Below are positions 54,065 through 62,010 of a DNA stretch of 64,000 bases, piece by piece; positions within the stretch are counted from its first letter, which is position 1, and the number at the start of each line of letters is the position of its first letter. The notes beneath the pieces were generated by a model that saw only the letters and a program-made list of their open reading frames with translations, ran no database searches and was not told the DNA's origin. The DNA is from a bacterium. Its GTDB lineage: Bacteria > Sysuimicrobiota > Sysuimicrobiia > Sysuimicrobiales > Segetimicrobiaceae. A program made the translations under genes and the position numbers. The DNA is taken from contig DATGFS010000009.1 in the NCBI GenBank assembly GCA_035308905.1, forward strand, positions 1 through 64,000, given 5' to 3'.

Positions 54065-55768
54065 GTGCCCGCTCCGCTGTCGCCGCTGCAGTTTTTCCGC
54101 CGCGCCGCCGACGTCTACGGGGATCGCCCGGCCGTCGCGGACGGAGCCGAACGGTACACCTACGCGGTGTTCGCCGACCGCTGCCTGCGGCTGGCCGCCG
54201 CGCTGCGGGAGATCGGCCTCGGGCCGGGCGACCGCGCCGCGGTGCTCGCGCCGAACACCCACCGGGCGCTCGAATGCTACACCGCCGTGCCGCTGGCCGG
54301 CGGCGTGCTCGTGCCGCTGAACACCCGTCTCGGCGCCGCCGACTACCGGCACATCGCCGGCCACGCGGGCTGCCGCGTGCTGCTCGCCGATCCGGCGTTT
54401 GCCGATCTGGCCGGTTCGCTGCGGGACGACTTCGGCCTGCGCGTGGTGACGCTGGACGACAACGCGGGCGCGGGGACGGCGGGCGGCGGGGGCGCGGTGA
54501 GCGTCGAGGATCTGATCGCCGGCGCGCCGTCCGGACGAAGCGGCCGCCTGCTGGACGGCGTCGACACGCTCGACGAGAACGCGCCGATCAGCATCAACTA
54601 CACGAGCGGGACGTCGGGGCACGCGAAGGGCGTGATCATGACGCACCGGATGACCGCCCTCAACGTGCTCGACGTCCTGGTTCACGCGCGGCTCGGCGGC
54701 GACGACGTGTATCTGCACACGCTGCCGATGTTTCACGTCAACGGCTGGGGCGGCGTGTGGGCCGTTACCGCCGCGGGCGCGCGGCACGTCTGCCTCCCCC
54801 ACGTGGATCCGCCGGCGATCGTGCGCCTGATCGAGGCCGAGGGCGTGACCGTGGCCTTCGCCGCGCCGACCGTGCTGGTGATGCTCGGGGGCGATCCGAG
54901 CACGCAGGGATGGCGGCCGCGGCAGCGCGTGCGCTGGTACGTCGGCGGCGCGCCGCCGCCGGCCGCGCTCATCAAACGCTGCGAAGAAGAGCTCGGGTTC
55001 GAGATCGTGCACGTCTACGGACTCACGGAGACCGGGCCGTGGCTGACCGTGTGCGAGTGGCGCGCGGCGTGGGACGACCGGCCGCTCGCCGAGCGCGCGG
55101 CGCTCAAGGCGCGGCAGGGGATCGGGCAGATCGCGGCCGGACGGGTGCGGATCGTGCGTGACGATCTCGCGGACGTGGCGCGCGATGGCGTCGAGATCGG
55201 CGAGATCGTCGTCCGCGGCCCGACCGTCACCGCCGGATACTACCGCGACCCCGAGGCGACCGCCGCGGCCACCGCGGGGGGCTGGTTCCACACGGGCGAT
55301 CTCGCGGTGGTGCACCCCGACGGCTACGCGCAGATCGTGGATCGCAAGAAAGACCTGATCATCAGCGGCGGCGAGAACATCTCGTCGGTGGAGGTGGAGG
55401 GCGTCCTCTATCAGCACCCCGCCGTCCTCGAGGCCGCGGTCGTCGCGAGCCCCGATCCGGTCTGGGGCGAAGTGCCGCGGGCCTGCGTGGTGCTGCGCTC
55501 CGGCGCCCGCGCCACGGCCGGCGAGTTGATCGCCTTTTGCCGCGAACGCCTGGCCCACTTCAAGGCGCCCAAGGCCGTCGAGTTCGTGGACGCACTGCCG
55601 AAGACGGCGACGGGAAAGATCCAGAAATATCTGCTGCGAACCCGCGCGGACGCCGCGGAGGCGCCCGCGCCGTCCGCGCAGGGCCGGCGCGCGCCGGACA
55701 GGGCAGGAGGCCGCGACGCGGCCGGAGGTCCTGCGTCAGACAGGGGAGGCGACGATGCCATTGCGTAG
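54065..55768 (+). CDS. AMP-forming acyl-CoA ligase
   Basis: About 567 residues of the ANL superfamily, which joins a carboxylic acid to CoA via an acyl-AMP. The P-loop-like motif is ISINYTSGTSGHAKGVIMTH, the A5 motif VHVYGLTETGPWL, the hinge DLAVVHPDGYAQIVDRKKDLII, and the catalytic Lys is in PKTATGKIQKYLLR. Sequence pattern is closest to medium-chain/aromatic acid ligases (AlkK-like). An N-terminal extension back to 53954 is open but overlaps the divergent gene; GTG 54065 fits the family start. It overlaps the HpaB-like gene by 14 bases, so the two likely act in one pathway. The last 45 residues are low-complexity. Confidence 0.9.
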   Translation: MPAPLSPLQFFRRAADVYGDRPAVADGAERYTYAVFADRCLRLAAALREIGLGPGDRAAVLAPNTHRALECYTAVPLAGGVLVPLNTRLGAADYRHIAGHAGCRVLLADPAFADLAGSLRDDFGLRVVTLDDNAGAGTAGGGGAVSVEDLIAGAPSGRSGRLLDGVDTLDENAPISINYTSGTSGHAKGVIMTHRMTALNVLDVLVHARLGGDDVYLHTLPMFHVNGWGGVWAVTAAGARHVCLPHVDPPAIVRLIEAEGVTVAFAAPTVLVMLGGDPSTQGWRPRQRVRWYVGGAPPPAALIKRCEEELGFEIVHVYGLTETGPWLTVCEWRAAWDDRPLAERAALKARQGIGQIAAGRVRIVRDDLADVARDGVEIGEIVVRGPTVTAGYYRDPEATAAATAGGWFHTGDLAVVHPDGYAQIVDRKKDLIISGGENISSVEVEGVLYQHPAVLEAAVVASPDPVWGEVPRACVVLRSGARATAGELIAFCRERLAHFKAPKAVEFVDALPKTATGKIQKYLLRTRADAAEAPAPSAQGRRAPDRAGGRDAAGGPASDRGGDDAIA

Positions 55769-57200
55769 CCCGGACGAGTTTCTGGCCAGCCTCCGCGACG
55801 GACGCCGCGTCGTCTACCGCGGCGAGCGGGTCGACGACGTCACGGCCCATCCGCACCTCGGGCGCGGCGCGCGCCACGTGGCGATCGATTTCCGCCTCGC
55901 GCACGCGCGTCCGGGCGACGATCTGCTCACCGTGCCGGCGCCGGACGGCGAGCCGATGAGCCGGTACTTCGCGATTCCGCGCGCCCCGGGCGATCTGCTG
56001 CGCCGCCGCGATCTGATCGAGCACGTCACCCGCGAGGCGCGGTCGTTCGTCCCGCTGATCAAGGAGATCGGCACGGACGCCCTGTTCGCGTTGATGATCG
56101 TGGCCGGCCGGCTCGACCGCGAGGCGGGCACGACGTACGCGAAGCGCGTCCGCGCGCTCTACGAGCACTGCCGCGACGGTGATCTCGCGATGGCCGTCGC
56201 CCAGACGGACGCGAAGGGCGACCGGGCCCGCCGGCCGTCCGAGCAGCCGGAGCCCGACGCCTACGTCCGGCGCGTCCGCGAGACGCGGGACGGCGTGATC
56301 GTCCGCGGCGTGAAGGCGCACACCACGAACGCCGTTTTCGCCAACGAGATCGTGGTCGTGCCGACGCGGGCGATGGCGGAGGCCGACGCCGACTACGCGG
56401 TCGCGTTCGCGGTGCCGGCGGACACGCCGGGCGTCACCATAATCGCGAGCGCGCGCGGCTTCGGGGCCACGAGCGAATTCGACAACCCGCTCAGCAGCCG
56501 GTACAGTCTGACGGAGTCGCTGACCGTCTTCGACGACGTCCTGGTGCCCTGGGACCGCGTCTTTCTCTGCGGCGAGTGGCGCGCCGCGGGGGCGCTCGCG
56601 CGGACGTTCGTGGAGTTCCACCGGTTCACCGCGGTGTCGTACAAGACCCCGCTGCTCGAGCTGCTGCTCGGCGGGGCGGCGCTTATCGCCGACTACCACG
56701 GGCTGCTCAAGGCATCGCACGTCCGCGACAAACTCGCGCACCTCTCCTTGTATCTGCAGACGACGCGCGGGCTCGGCACCGCCGCGGCGGTGGGTGCGCG
56801 CGACGTCGACGGCATCGCCGTGCCCGACGTGGCGCTGACCAACGCCGCCAAGTACTACTTCGCACGCGGCTACCACGACGCGGTGCGCGACGTTCAGGAT
56901 CTCGCCGGCGGCCTGCTCGTCACCGGCCCGATGGAGGAAGATTGGATGCGCCCGGAGGTGCGGCGGCTCTTCGACCGCGCGCTCGGCGGCCGGGAAGGCG
57001 TCGGCGCCGAGGAGCGGCTCCGCGTCATCAATCTCCTCCGCGACCTCGTCGCCTCCGATCTCGGCGGCTACCTCGAGGTGCTCGCGATTCACGCCGAGGG
57101 GTCGCTCGAGACGCAGAAGCTCACCGTCCTGCAGGACGCGGAGATCGACCGCGTGAAGCGCCTTGCCGCGTCGGCGGCCGGCGTGGACGAGGTCCGCTGA
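55755..57200 (+). CDS. HpaB-family flavoprotein (4-hydroxyphenylacetate 3-hydroxylase / 4-hydroxybutyryl-CoA dehydratase group)
   Basis: 481 residues with the HpaB fold: SRYFAIPRAPGDLLRRRDLIEH (family opening), DGVIVRGVKAHTTNAVFANEIVVVPT, NPLSSRYSLTESLTVFDDVLVPWDRVF and FHRFTAVSYKTPLLELLLGGA. The dehydratases of this family bind a [4Fe-4S] cluster through three Cys and one His; here the position seven after the His is Tyr, so no cluster is expected and a flavin-dependent hydroxylase is more likely. The overlapping ligase gene suggests an aryl- or hydroxyacyl-CoA substrate. The flavin reductase partner is not adjacent. Confidence 0.85.
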   Translation: MPLRSPDEFLASLRDGRRVVYRGERVDDVTAHPHLGRGARHVAIDFRLAHARPGDDLLTVPAPDGEPMSRYFAIPRAPGDLLRRRDLIEHVTREARSFVPLIKEIGTDALFALMIVAGRLDREAGTTYAKRVRALYEHCRDGDLAMAVAQTDAKGDRARRPSEQPEPDAYVRRVRETRDGVIVRGVKAHTTNAVFANEIVVVPTRAMAEADADYAVAFAVPADTPGVTIIASARGFGATSEFDNPLSSRYSLTESLTVFDDVLVPWDRVFLCGEWRAAGALARTFVEFHRFTAVSYKTPLLELLLGGAALIADYHGLLKASHVRDKLAHLSLYLQTTRGLGTAAAVGARDVDGIAVPDVALTNAAKYYFARGYHDAVRDVQDLAGGLLVTGPMEEDWMRPEVRRLFDRALGGREGVGAEERLRVINLLRDLVASDLGGYLEVLAIHAEGSLETQKLTVLQDAEIDRVKRLAASAAGVDEVR

Positions 57201-57252
57201 GCGAACGTGGTATCTTACTAGTAATGCGGCGGGCGGACGGAGCGGACCCTGA

Positions 57253-58152
57253 ATGAACGCGTACGAGAACCTGGCGCGCTTCTTTGGGGGTGAAGAGGAG
57301 GTTGTTGCCGCCTATCTCTACGGGCAGCCGGCGGTGGAGCGCACGTGGCCCGACTCCGACATCGAGGTCGGGCTCGTGTTTCGAGAGAGCGTCGACGCCG
57401 ACGCGGTGACCGAGTACCTCGAGGGGCTCGGCACCGGCAACCCCCTCGGCGACGCGCCCGGCGTGCTCATGCCGTTTGCGCTCAGCTCGCACATTCTTCC
57501 GGTCGTCTACGAAGTACTGACCTGGGGCCGCCTGGTCGCGGACAACGACGCGGAGGCGCGCGAGGCCTTCGGCAGGCAGATGGCGGCGCGTCTCGAGCAG
57601 GAGCGGCCGCGGCTCCTCGAAGAGGCCCACGAGACCATCATGAAGGCGCGGGGCTTTGGCGCCTCGGCCGACGAGGCCGTCCGCACGGGCGGCCAGATCG
57701 CGCGCGCGCTCGACCCGATCCGCATCGGCTGGCGGCTCGCGCGGGTGCTCACGTCGGTGCCGATTCTCGAGATGTTCAGCCGCGACGTCGAGGCGGTGGC
57801 GCGCGACGCCGAGCGCGTCGCGCAGCTCGTCGGCGTGTTCAGCAACGCCAGCGGCGCCGCGACGGGCATCGCGAAGGCGATGCTGATGACGTACGGGATC
57901 CCGCGGCCGTCCCGGCGGTGGGAGGTGTTCCTGCCGCTGGCCGACATCGGCATGATCTCGACGGAGCTCGCGCTGCATCTGGCGGCGATGCTGGAGACGC
58001 GCTGGACGCTGCTGACCGGCAGCGGCCTCGCGTCGCCGGAGCGCGTCATCACCCTGATTCGCAGCTACCTGCCGCCGATCATCGCCTTTGCGAGGCGCGC
58101 ATCGTGGGCCACCGAGCTACCCGGGCTCGTCGCGACGCAGCGGCTGCATTGA
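57253..58152 (+). CDS. Fused MNT-HEPN-like protein with eroded active sites
   Basis: 299 residues, two parts. Residues about 1-100 look like a minimal nucleotidyltransferase: AAYLYGQPAVERTWPDSDIEVGLVF corresponds to the usual YLFGS...SDIDLLV, but the GS is GQ and the second catalytic Asp is Glu. Residues about 185-290 resemble a HEPN/DUF86 (HepT) domain: RRWEVFLPLADIGMISTELALHLAAML, followed by RWTLLTG where HepT toxins have RNxxVH. MntA-HepT are normally separate proteins of a type VII toxin-antitoxin pair; here they are fused and both catalytic sets are altered. Overlaps the kinase gene by four bases. Assignment is by pattern and moderate only. Confidence 0.5.
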   Translation: MNAYENLARFFGGEEEVVAAYLYGQPAVERTWPDSDIEVGLVFRESVDADAVTEYLEGLGTGNPLGDAPGVLMPFALSSHILPVVYEVLTWGRLVADNDAEAREAFGRQMAARLEQERPRLLEEAHETIMKARGFGASADEAVRTGGQIARALDPIRIGWRLARVLTSVPILEMFSRDVEAVARDAERVAQLVGVFSNASGAATGIAKAMLMTYGIPRPSRRWEVFLPLADIGMISTELALHLAAMLETRWTLLTGSGLASPERVITLIRSYLPPIIAFARRASWATELPGLVATQRLH

Positions 58153-59894
58153 CCGCGCCGGACCTGCTCGGCGGCCGCTACGAGCTGCAGCAGCCGCTCG
58201 GCAGCGGCGGCATGGCCGCGGTATACCGCGCCTGGGACCGGCAGGGCGGCCGGCCCTGCGCCGTCAAGGTGCTGGCCGACGTACTGGCGCGCGACGACGC
58301 CTTCCGGCGGCGGTTCCGCCACGAGGCCGCCTCCGCCGGCGGTCTCACGCATCCGCGTATCGTCACGGTGTACGGCTGGGGCCAGGACGGCCTCCGCCAG
58401 TTCATCGCGATGGAGTACGTGGGCGGCGGCACCCTGCAGGAGCGCCTGCAGCGGGACGGACGGATGTCCGAAGTCGAGGCGCTGGCGATCGCGGCCGAGG
58501 TGGCCGACGCGCTCGCCTACGCGCACGGGCGCCACGTCGTCCACCGCGATATCAAGCCGCACAATATCCTGCTGACGGAGGACGGCCACGTCAAGGTCGC
58601 CGACTTCGGCATCGCGCTCACGCTGGACGCGACGTCCCTCACGCGTACGGGCACGGTGATGGGCTCGGCGCCTTATCTTTCGCCCGAGCAGGCGAAGGGC
58701 GATGCGGCAGGTCCGGCGTCGGACCAATACGCGCTCGGCATCGTGCTCTACGAGATGCTGGCGGGCCGCGTCCCGTTCTCGGGCGAGGCCCCGGTTGCCG
58801 TGGCGCTTAAGCACCTGCACGAAGCGCCGCGCAGCCTTCGCGACCTGCGGCCGGACGTCTCGCCCGGGGCGGCCGCGCTCGTCGATCGGCTGCTGGCCAA
58901 GGAGCCGCGGGACCGTTACCCGGACTCCGCCGCGCTCGCCGTGGAGCTCCACCGGCTGGCCGGCGCCGGTGTCACGGCGGCCGGCCCCCGCGCCGCCGGC
59001 GCCGCCGCGCGATCGGCCGGCGCCGCGGCGACGGACTTCACGGCGCAGATCGGCGCCGACGCCGGTCCGGTCGGTGCGACAGTGCCGCTCGACGGACTGG
59101 CCGCCGCCGGCGCGCACACGGCCCCGGCGGCTCCGCCGGGATCGTCGACGGACGGCGCAGAGGCGCAATTCGCGAGCCCGGCCGAGTCGACTGCGGCGCT
59201 CCGCGATCTCGATCATCTCGGCAAGACCTCGTCGCTCCCCGCCGTCCCATCGCCCCGGCCCGACGCGGTGTCGGGCACCGCGCATCTGCGGCTGCCGGGA
59301 CCGCGTCGCGCCAAGCTGGTCTCCGTGCGGCTTGCGGTTGCCGCGGTGTCCGTTGCTCTCGGCCTCACGATTCTCGCCGCGGCCTACCGCACCGCGTGGC
59401 TCGCCGCGCACGTCGCGACGCCCAATCTGATCGGCCGGACGGTCGCGGACGCCGGGTCGACCGCGCAGGGACTCCGGCTCGGGTTGGCCGTGGCGGGCAA
59501 GCGCCAGGATCCCAAGGCGCCCTTCGGCGTGGTGGTGGCACAGGATCCGGCGCCCGGCACAGACGTCGCGAAAGGCACCGTCATCAACCTGACCGTCAGC
59601 GAAGGGTCCGGCTCGGTGCCCGATCTCCGAGGCCAAACCATCCAGCAGGCCGAGGGCATGCTCGAACGCGTCGGCCTGCGGCTGGGACAGGTCAGCTACA
59701 CGTTCGACGATCAAGTCACGTCCGGGCGGATCATCTACCAGTTCCAGCTGCCGGGAGCGCAGCTTGGGCCCAACGCGGGCGTCGACGTCCTCGTCAGCCA
59801 GGGCGCGCCGCCGTTTCCGTTCGGTCCCGGGCCGCTCGGACCGCCGGGCCGCGGGGGACCGAAGGGGGCGGGCGATCATGAGCACGGGCATTAG
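58149..59894 (+). CDS. Membrane Ser/Thr protein kinase with two PASTA domains
   Basis: 581 residues. A Hanks-type kinase domain (residues 8-275) has the glycine loop GSGGMAAVY, Lys40, catalytic Asp134 in HRDIKPHN and DFG at about 152-154, all intact. A disordered Ala/Pro/Ser-rich juxtamembrane region, one transmembrane helix (about 390-412) and two PASTA repeats (about 424-488 and 490-555) follow; PASTA domains bind muropeptides or lipid II. Such PknB/StkP kinases regulate cell-wall growth. The tail is Gly/Pro-rich and ends in a His-rich GDHEHGH. TTG 58149 overlaps the previous stop. Confidence 0.93.
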   Translation: MTAPDLLGGRYELQQPLGSGGMAAVYRAWDRQGGRPCAVKVLADVLARDDAFRRRFRHEAASAGGLTHPRIVTVYGWGQDGLRQFIAMEYVGGGTLQERLQRDGRMSEVEALAIAAEVADALAYAHGRHVVHRDIKPHNILLTEDGHVKVADFGIALTLDATSLTRTGTVMGSAPYLSPEQAKGDAAGPASDQYALGIVLYEMLAGRVPFSGEAPVAVALKHLHEAPRSLRDLRPDVSPGAAALVDRLLAKEPRDRYPDSAALAVELHRLAGAGVTAAGPRAAGAAARSAGAAATDFTAQIGADAGPVGATVPLDGLAAAGAHTAPAAPPGSSTDGAEAQFASPAESTAALRDLDHLGKTSSLPAVPSPRPDAVSGTAHLRLPGPRRAKLVSVRLAVAAVSVALGLTILAAAYRTAWLAAHVATPNLIGRTVADAGSTAQGLRLGLAVAGKRQDPKAPFGVVVAQDPAPGTDVAKGTVINLTVSEGSGSVPDLRGQTIQQAEGMLERVGLRLGQVSYTFDDQVTSGRIIYQFQLPGAQLGPNAGVDVLVSQGAPPFPFGPGPLGPPGRGGPKGAGDHEHGH

Positions 59895-59935
59895 CCATTG
59901 ACCATGAGGGTGCGACGATCGTCGAGGAGGGCGAC

Positions 59936-60208
59936 GTGGCCGATCCGCTGACCGTGACGGTACAGCCGACACCGAACGTCAACGCGCTCAAGTTTGTCGT
60001 GAACCGCCGCGTGACCGAGGGGCGCAGCCAGACGTTCACCGACGCCGCCACCGCCGCGGCGCCGCTCGCGCGCGACCTGCTCGGGATCGGGGGCGTGCGC
60101 CAAGTGTTCTTCCTCAACGATTTCATCACCGTGACCCGCACGGAGGGCACCGACTGGGACGTGGTTGTGCCGCGCGCGGAGTCATTGATCCGGCAGCACA
60201 TCGCCTGA
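59936..60208 (+). CDS. Stand-alone Nfu N-terminal-domain protein
   Basis: 90 residues matching the Nfu_N domain (TVQPTPNVNALKFVVNRRV; LLGIGGVRQVFFLNDFITVTR). In Nfu iron-sulfur carriers this domain is followed by a CxxC cluster-binding domain; that part is absent and the protein has no cysteine at all. It may bind client proteins or work with a separate C-domain protein, and could serve the SUF system starting at 63 kb. GTG start with GGAGGGCGAC upstream. Confidence 0.85.
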   Translation: MADPLTVTVQPTPNVNALKFVVNRRVTEGRSQTFTDAATAAAPLARDLLGIGGVRQVFFLNDFITVTRTEGTDWDVVVPRAESLIRQHIA

Positions 60209-60220
60209 CGGCCTGGAGCC

Positions 60221-60571
60221 GTGCGGCGCGCCGCCTTCGAGCGCCTCGTCGCCCAAGCCCTCGACGGGCTCCCCAAGCGCTTCGCCGAGCGCCTCCGGAA
60301 CATCGCGGTGATCGTCGAGGCGCGTCCGTCGCGCGAGATCGCGGCCGAGCTGGGCGGTGACATCCTCGGGCTGTATCAGGGCGTCAGCGAGCTCGAGCAG
60401 TCGCCGATGGCGGCGTACGAGCTGCCCGAGATCGTCGTGATCTATCAGCAGAACATCGAGGCGATATGCCGGAGCGACGCGGAGATCGTCGAGGAGGTTC
60501 GCAAGACCGTCGTGCACGAGATCGGCCATCACTTCGGCCTGAGCGACGCGGAAATGGAAGAATGGGGCTAG
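60221..60571 (+). CDS. Zincin-like metallopeptidase (DUF1025 family)
   Basis: 116 residues with the HExxH zinc motif in VVHEIGHHFGLSDAEM, the third ligand Asp/His being further along in this compact family. Small bacterial zincins of this type are widespread with unknown substrates. GTG start at 60221, 12 bases after the Nfu-like gene, so probably co-transcribed. Confidence 0.88.
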   Translation: MRRAAFERLVAQALDGLPKRFAERLRNIAVIVEARPSREIAAELGGDILGLYQGVSELEQSPMAAYELPEIVVIYQQNIEAICRSDAEIVEEVRKTVVHEIGHHFGLSDAEMEEWG

Positions 60572-60576
60572 GCATG

Positions 60577-60605
60577 TTGACAGGGCCGGAGGCGGGGCCT
60601 ATACT
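60577..60605 (+). promoter_or_regulatory. Promoter of the tetR-pyrE operon
   Basis: TTGACA (60577-60582), a 17-base spacer and TATACT (60600-60605) form a near-consensus promoter starting six bases after the preceding stop codon. Transcription should start near 60612, just before the operator. Confidence 0.85.
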
Positions 60606-60615
60606 GCGCCTGGGG

Positions 60616-60633
60616 AGACTGACCAGTCAGTCT
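60616..60633. promoter_or_regulatory. Palindromic operator, probably TetR autoregulation site
   Basis: AGACTGACCAGTCAGTCT has perfect 8-base arms around CA and covers about +5 to +22 of the transcript. TetR proteins commonly repress their own gene through such a site. Confidence 0.75.
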
Positions 60634-60643
60634 GGGGGGAAAA

Positions 60644-61276
60644 ATGGCGACAGCGGTAGAGCGGTTGAGCAAAACGCCGCAACGAGAAGATACGCGCAGA
60701 AAAATCCTCGATTCCGCTGCACAGGTATTCGCCAGTAAAGGTTTCTACGGATCGGTCGTCGACGATATCGTCAAAGCATCCGGCACCTCAAAAGGTGCCG
60801 TTTATTTTTACTTCGAGAGCAAAGAACAGATCTTCTTTTCGCTCGTCGAGGACTACGTCACCACCTTGGCCCAGGAGATGCATCTCGCGGTGCAGCGCGG
60901 CCGCGGGCTCATCGGCCAGGTGGAAGCCACGGTGGCGACGCTCGTGCGCAGCTTCCATGCGCATCCGGCGCTGGCGCGGATCGTGCTGCTGGACTGGCCG
61001 ATGACCGGCGCAGAGTTTCAGGGAAAGCGCATCGCGCTGAAGGGCATGCTGGTGGAAGTGCTGCGCGGCTACCTTGACCGGGCGGTTGAGGATGGCCGGA
61101 TCGACGCGCAGGACACGGAACTGGCCGCGTATGTGTGGATCGGCGCGATCGGCGAGGTCGTCGTGCGCTGGCTCAACACCGGACGGCCCGCGCCGCTCGA
61201 AGACGTCATCGTCCCGCTGACGCGCCTCTTGCTCAGCAGCGTCGGCCTCGTGCCCACCGCCTCGCCGGCCACGTGA
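60644..61276 (+). CDS. TetR-family transcriptional regulator
   Basis: A 210-residue regulator. The DNA-binding domain is canonical: REDTRRKILDSAAQVFASKG, then YGSVVDDIVKASGTSKGAVYFYF. The C-terminal half resembles the TetR_C group of fatty-acid/multidrug regulators, with a variable ligand pocket. A strong promoter and a palindromic operator directly upstream indicate autorepression. Coupled to pyrE by a four-base overlap, which may be incidental. Confidence 0.93.
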   Translation: MATAVERLSKTPQREDTRRKILDSAAQVFASKGFYGSVVDDIVKASGTSKGAVYFYFESKEQIFFSLVEDYVTTLAQEMHLAVQRGRGLIGQVEATVATLVRSFHAHPALARIVLLDWPMTGAEFQGKRIALKGMLVEVLRGYLDRAVEDGRIDAQDTELAAYVWIGAIGEVVVRWLNTGRPAPLEDVIVPLTRLLLSSVGLVPTASPAT

Positions 61277-61848
61277 CGCCGGAGAAACCGGCGCAGCCGC
61301 GGACGGAAGTCCGCCGGAACTCCGACGCGGACCCGCGCGCCCGCACGTGGGCGCGGCTCGTCCAGGCGGCATTTCTGCGCGGCGATTTCGTGCTGAGCTC
61401 CGGCCGCCGCAGCTCCTTCTACATCGACAAGTATTTGTTCGAGACCGACCCGCAGCTGCTCCGCGAAATCGCGCGCCTCTTGGCCGGGAGGCTGCCTCCC
61501 GGCACGACTCGCCTCATCGGCCCCGCGCTCGGCGGCGTGCCGCTGGCCACCGCGCTCGCGCTCGAGACGGGACTGCCGTTCGCGATCGTGCGTCCCGGGG
61601 CGAAGGAGTACGGCACCGCCAAGATGATCGAGGGCCGGGTGGACAAAGGCGACCGCGCCGTCGTGCTCGAGGACGTGGTCACGACCGGCGCCCAGGCCGT
61701 CCGCGCCGCGAGGGCGGTGGAGTCCGCCGGCGCGCAGGTGCTCGCGATCCTCGCCGTGATCGACCGGCATGAAGGCGGGCGCGAGGGCGTGGAGAGCGCG
61801 GGATTTCGCTTCGACGTCCTATACGACATGTCCGAGTGGCGCGTTTGA
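61273..61848 (+). CDS. pyrE: Orotate phosphoribosyltransferase
   Basis: 191 residues; makes orotidine-5'-phosphate from orotate and PRPP. The PRPP-binding motif is RAVVLEDVVTTGAQAV; GDFVLSSGRRSSFYIDKY and LIGPALGGVPLATALA are the other family segments. GTG 61273 overlaps the tetR stop (GTGA). An N-terminal extension of about 25 residues (Arg/Pro-rich) precedes the fold. No other pyrimidine gene is near. Confidence 0.93.
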   Translation: MTPEKPAQPRTEVRRNSDADPRARTWARLVQAAFLRGDFVLSSGRRSSFYIDKYLFETDPQLLREIARLLAGRLPPGTTRLIGPALGGVPLATALALETGLPFAIVRPGAKEYGTAKMIEGRVDKGDRAVVLEDVVTTGAQAVRAARAVESAGAQVLAILAVIDRHEGGREGVESAGFRFDVLYDMSEWRV

Positions 61849-62009
61849 TCCTCGCCGTGTGACGCCGGCGGCGTCGTGACCGCCTTGCGCGCCCGCTCCC
61901 GCACGACTGCCGCGAGCACGAGAATCACGAGGATCACGAAGCCCACGACCATCAACTCGATGAGCGTCACGCCCCGTTCGTGGCGAAGCCGGACGATGCG
62001 CGCGAACAC
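61419..62009 (-). pseudogene. Prepilin-like fragment, convergent with pyrE
   Basis: The first 45 residues (62009 to about 61870) have a type III prepilin signal: RHERG then VTLIELMVVGFVILVILVLAAV, with the cleavage Gly, Leu/Ile-Glu at +5 and hydrophobic helix. After that the frame continues only as the antisense of pyrE with no pilin-like sequence. It is either a truncated pilin or a very short pseudopilin. GTG start two bases after the stop of the cyclase-family gene. Confidence 0.45.
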
Positions 62010-62010
62010 G

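Noticed and set aside
57345-58148. N-terminal extension of the PASTA kinase through the upstream gene
   Set aside because: It is the shifted-frame shadow of the MNT-HEPN-like gene; the kinase fold begins right after TTG 58149.
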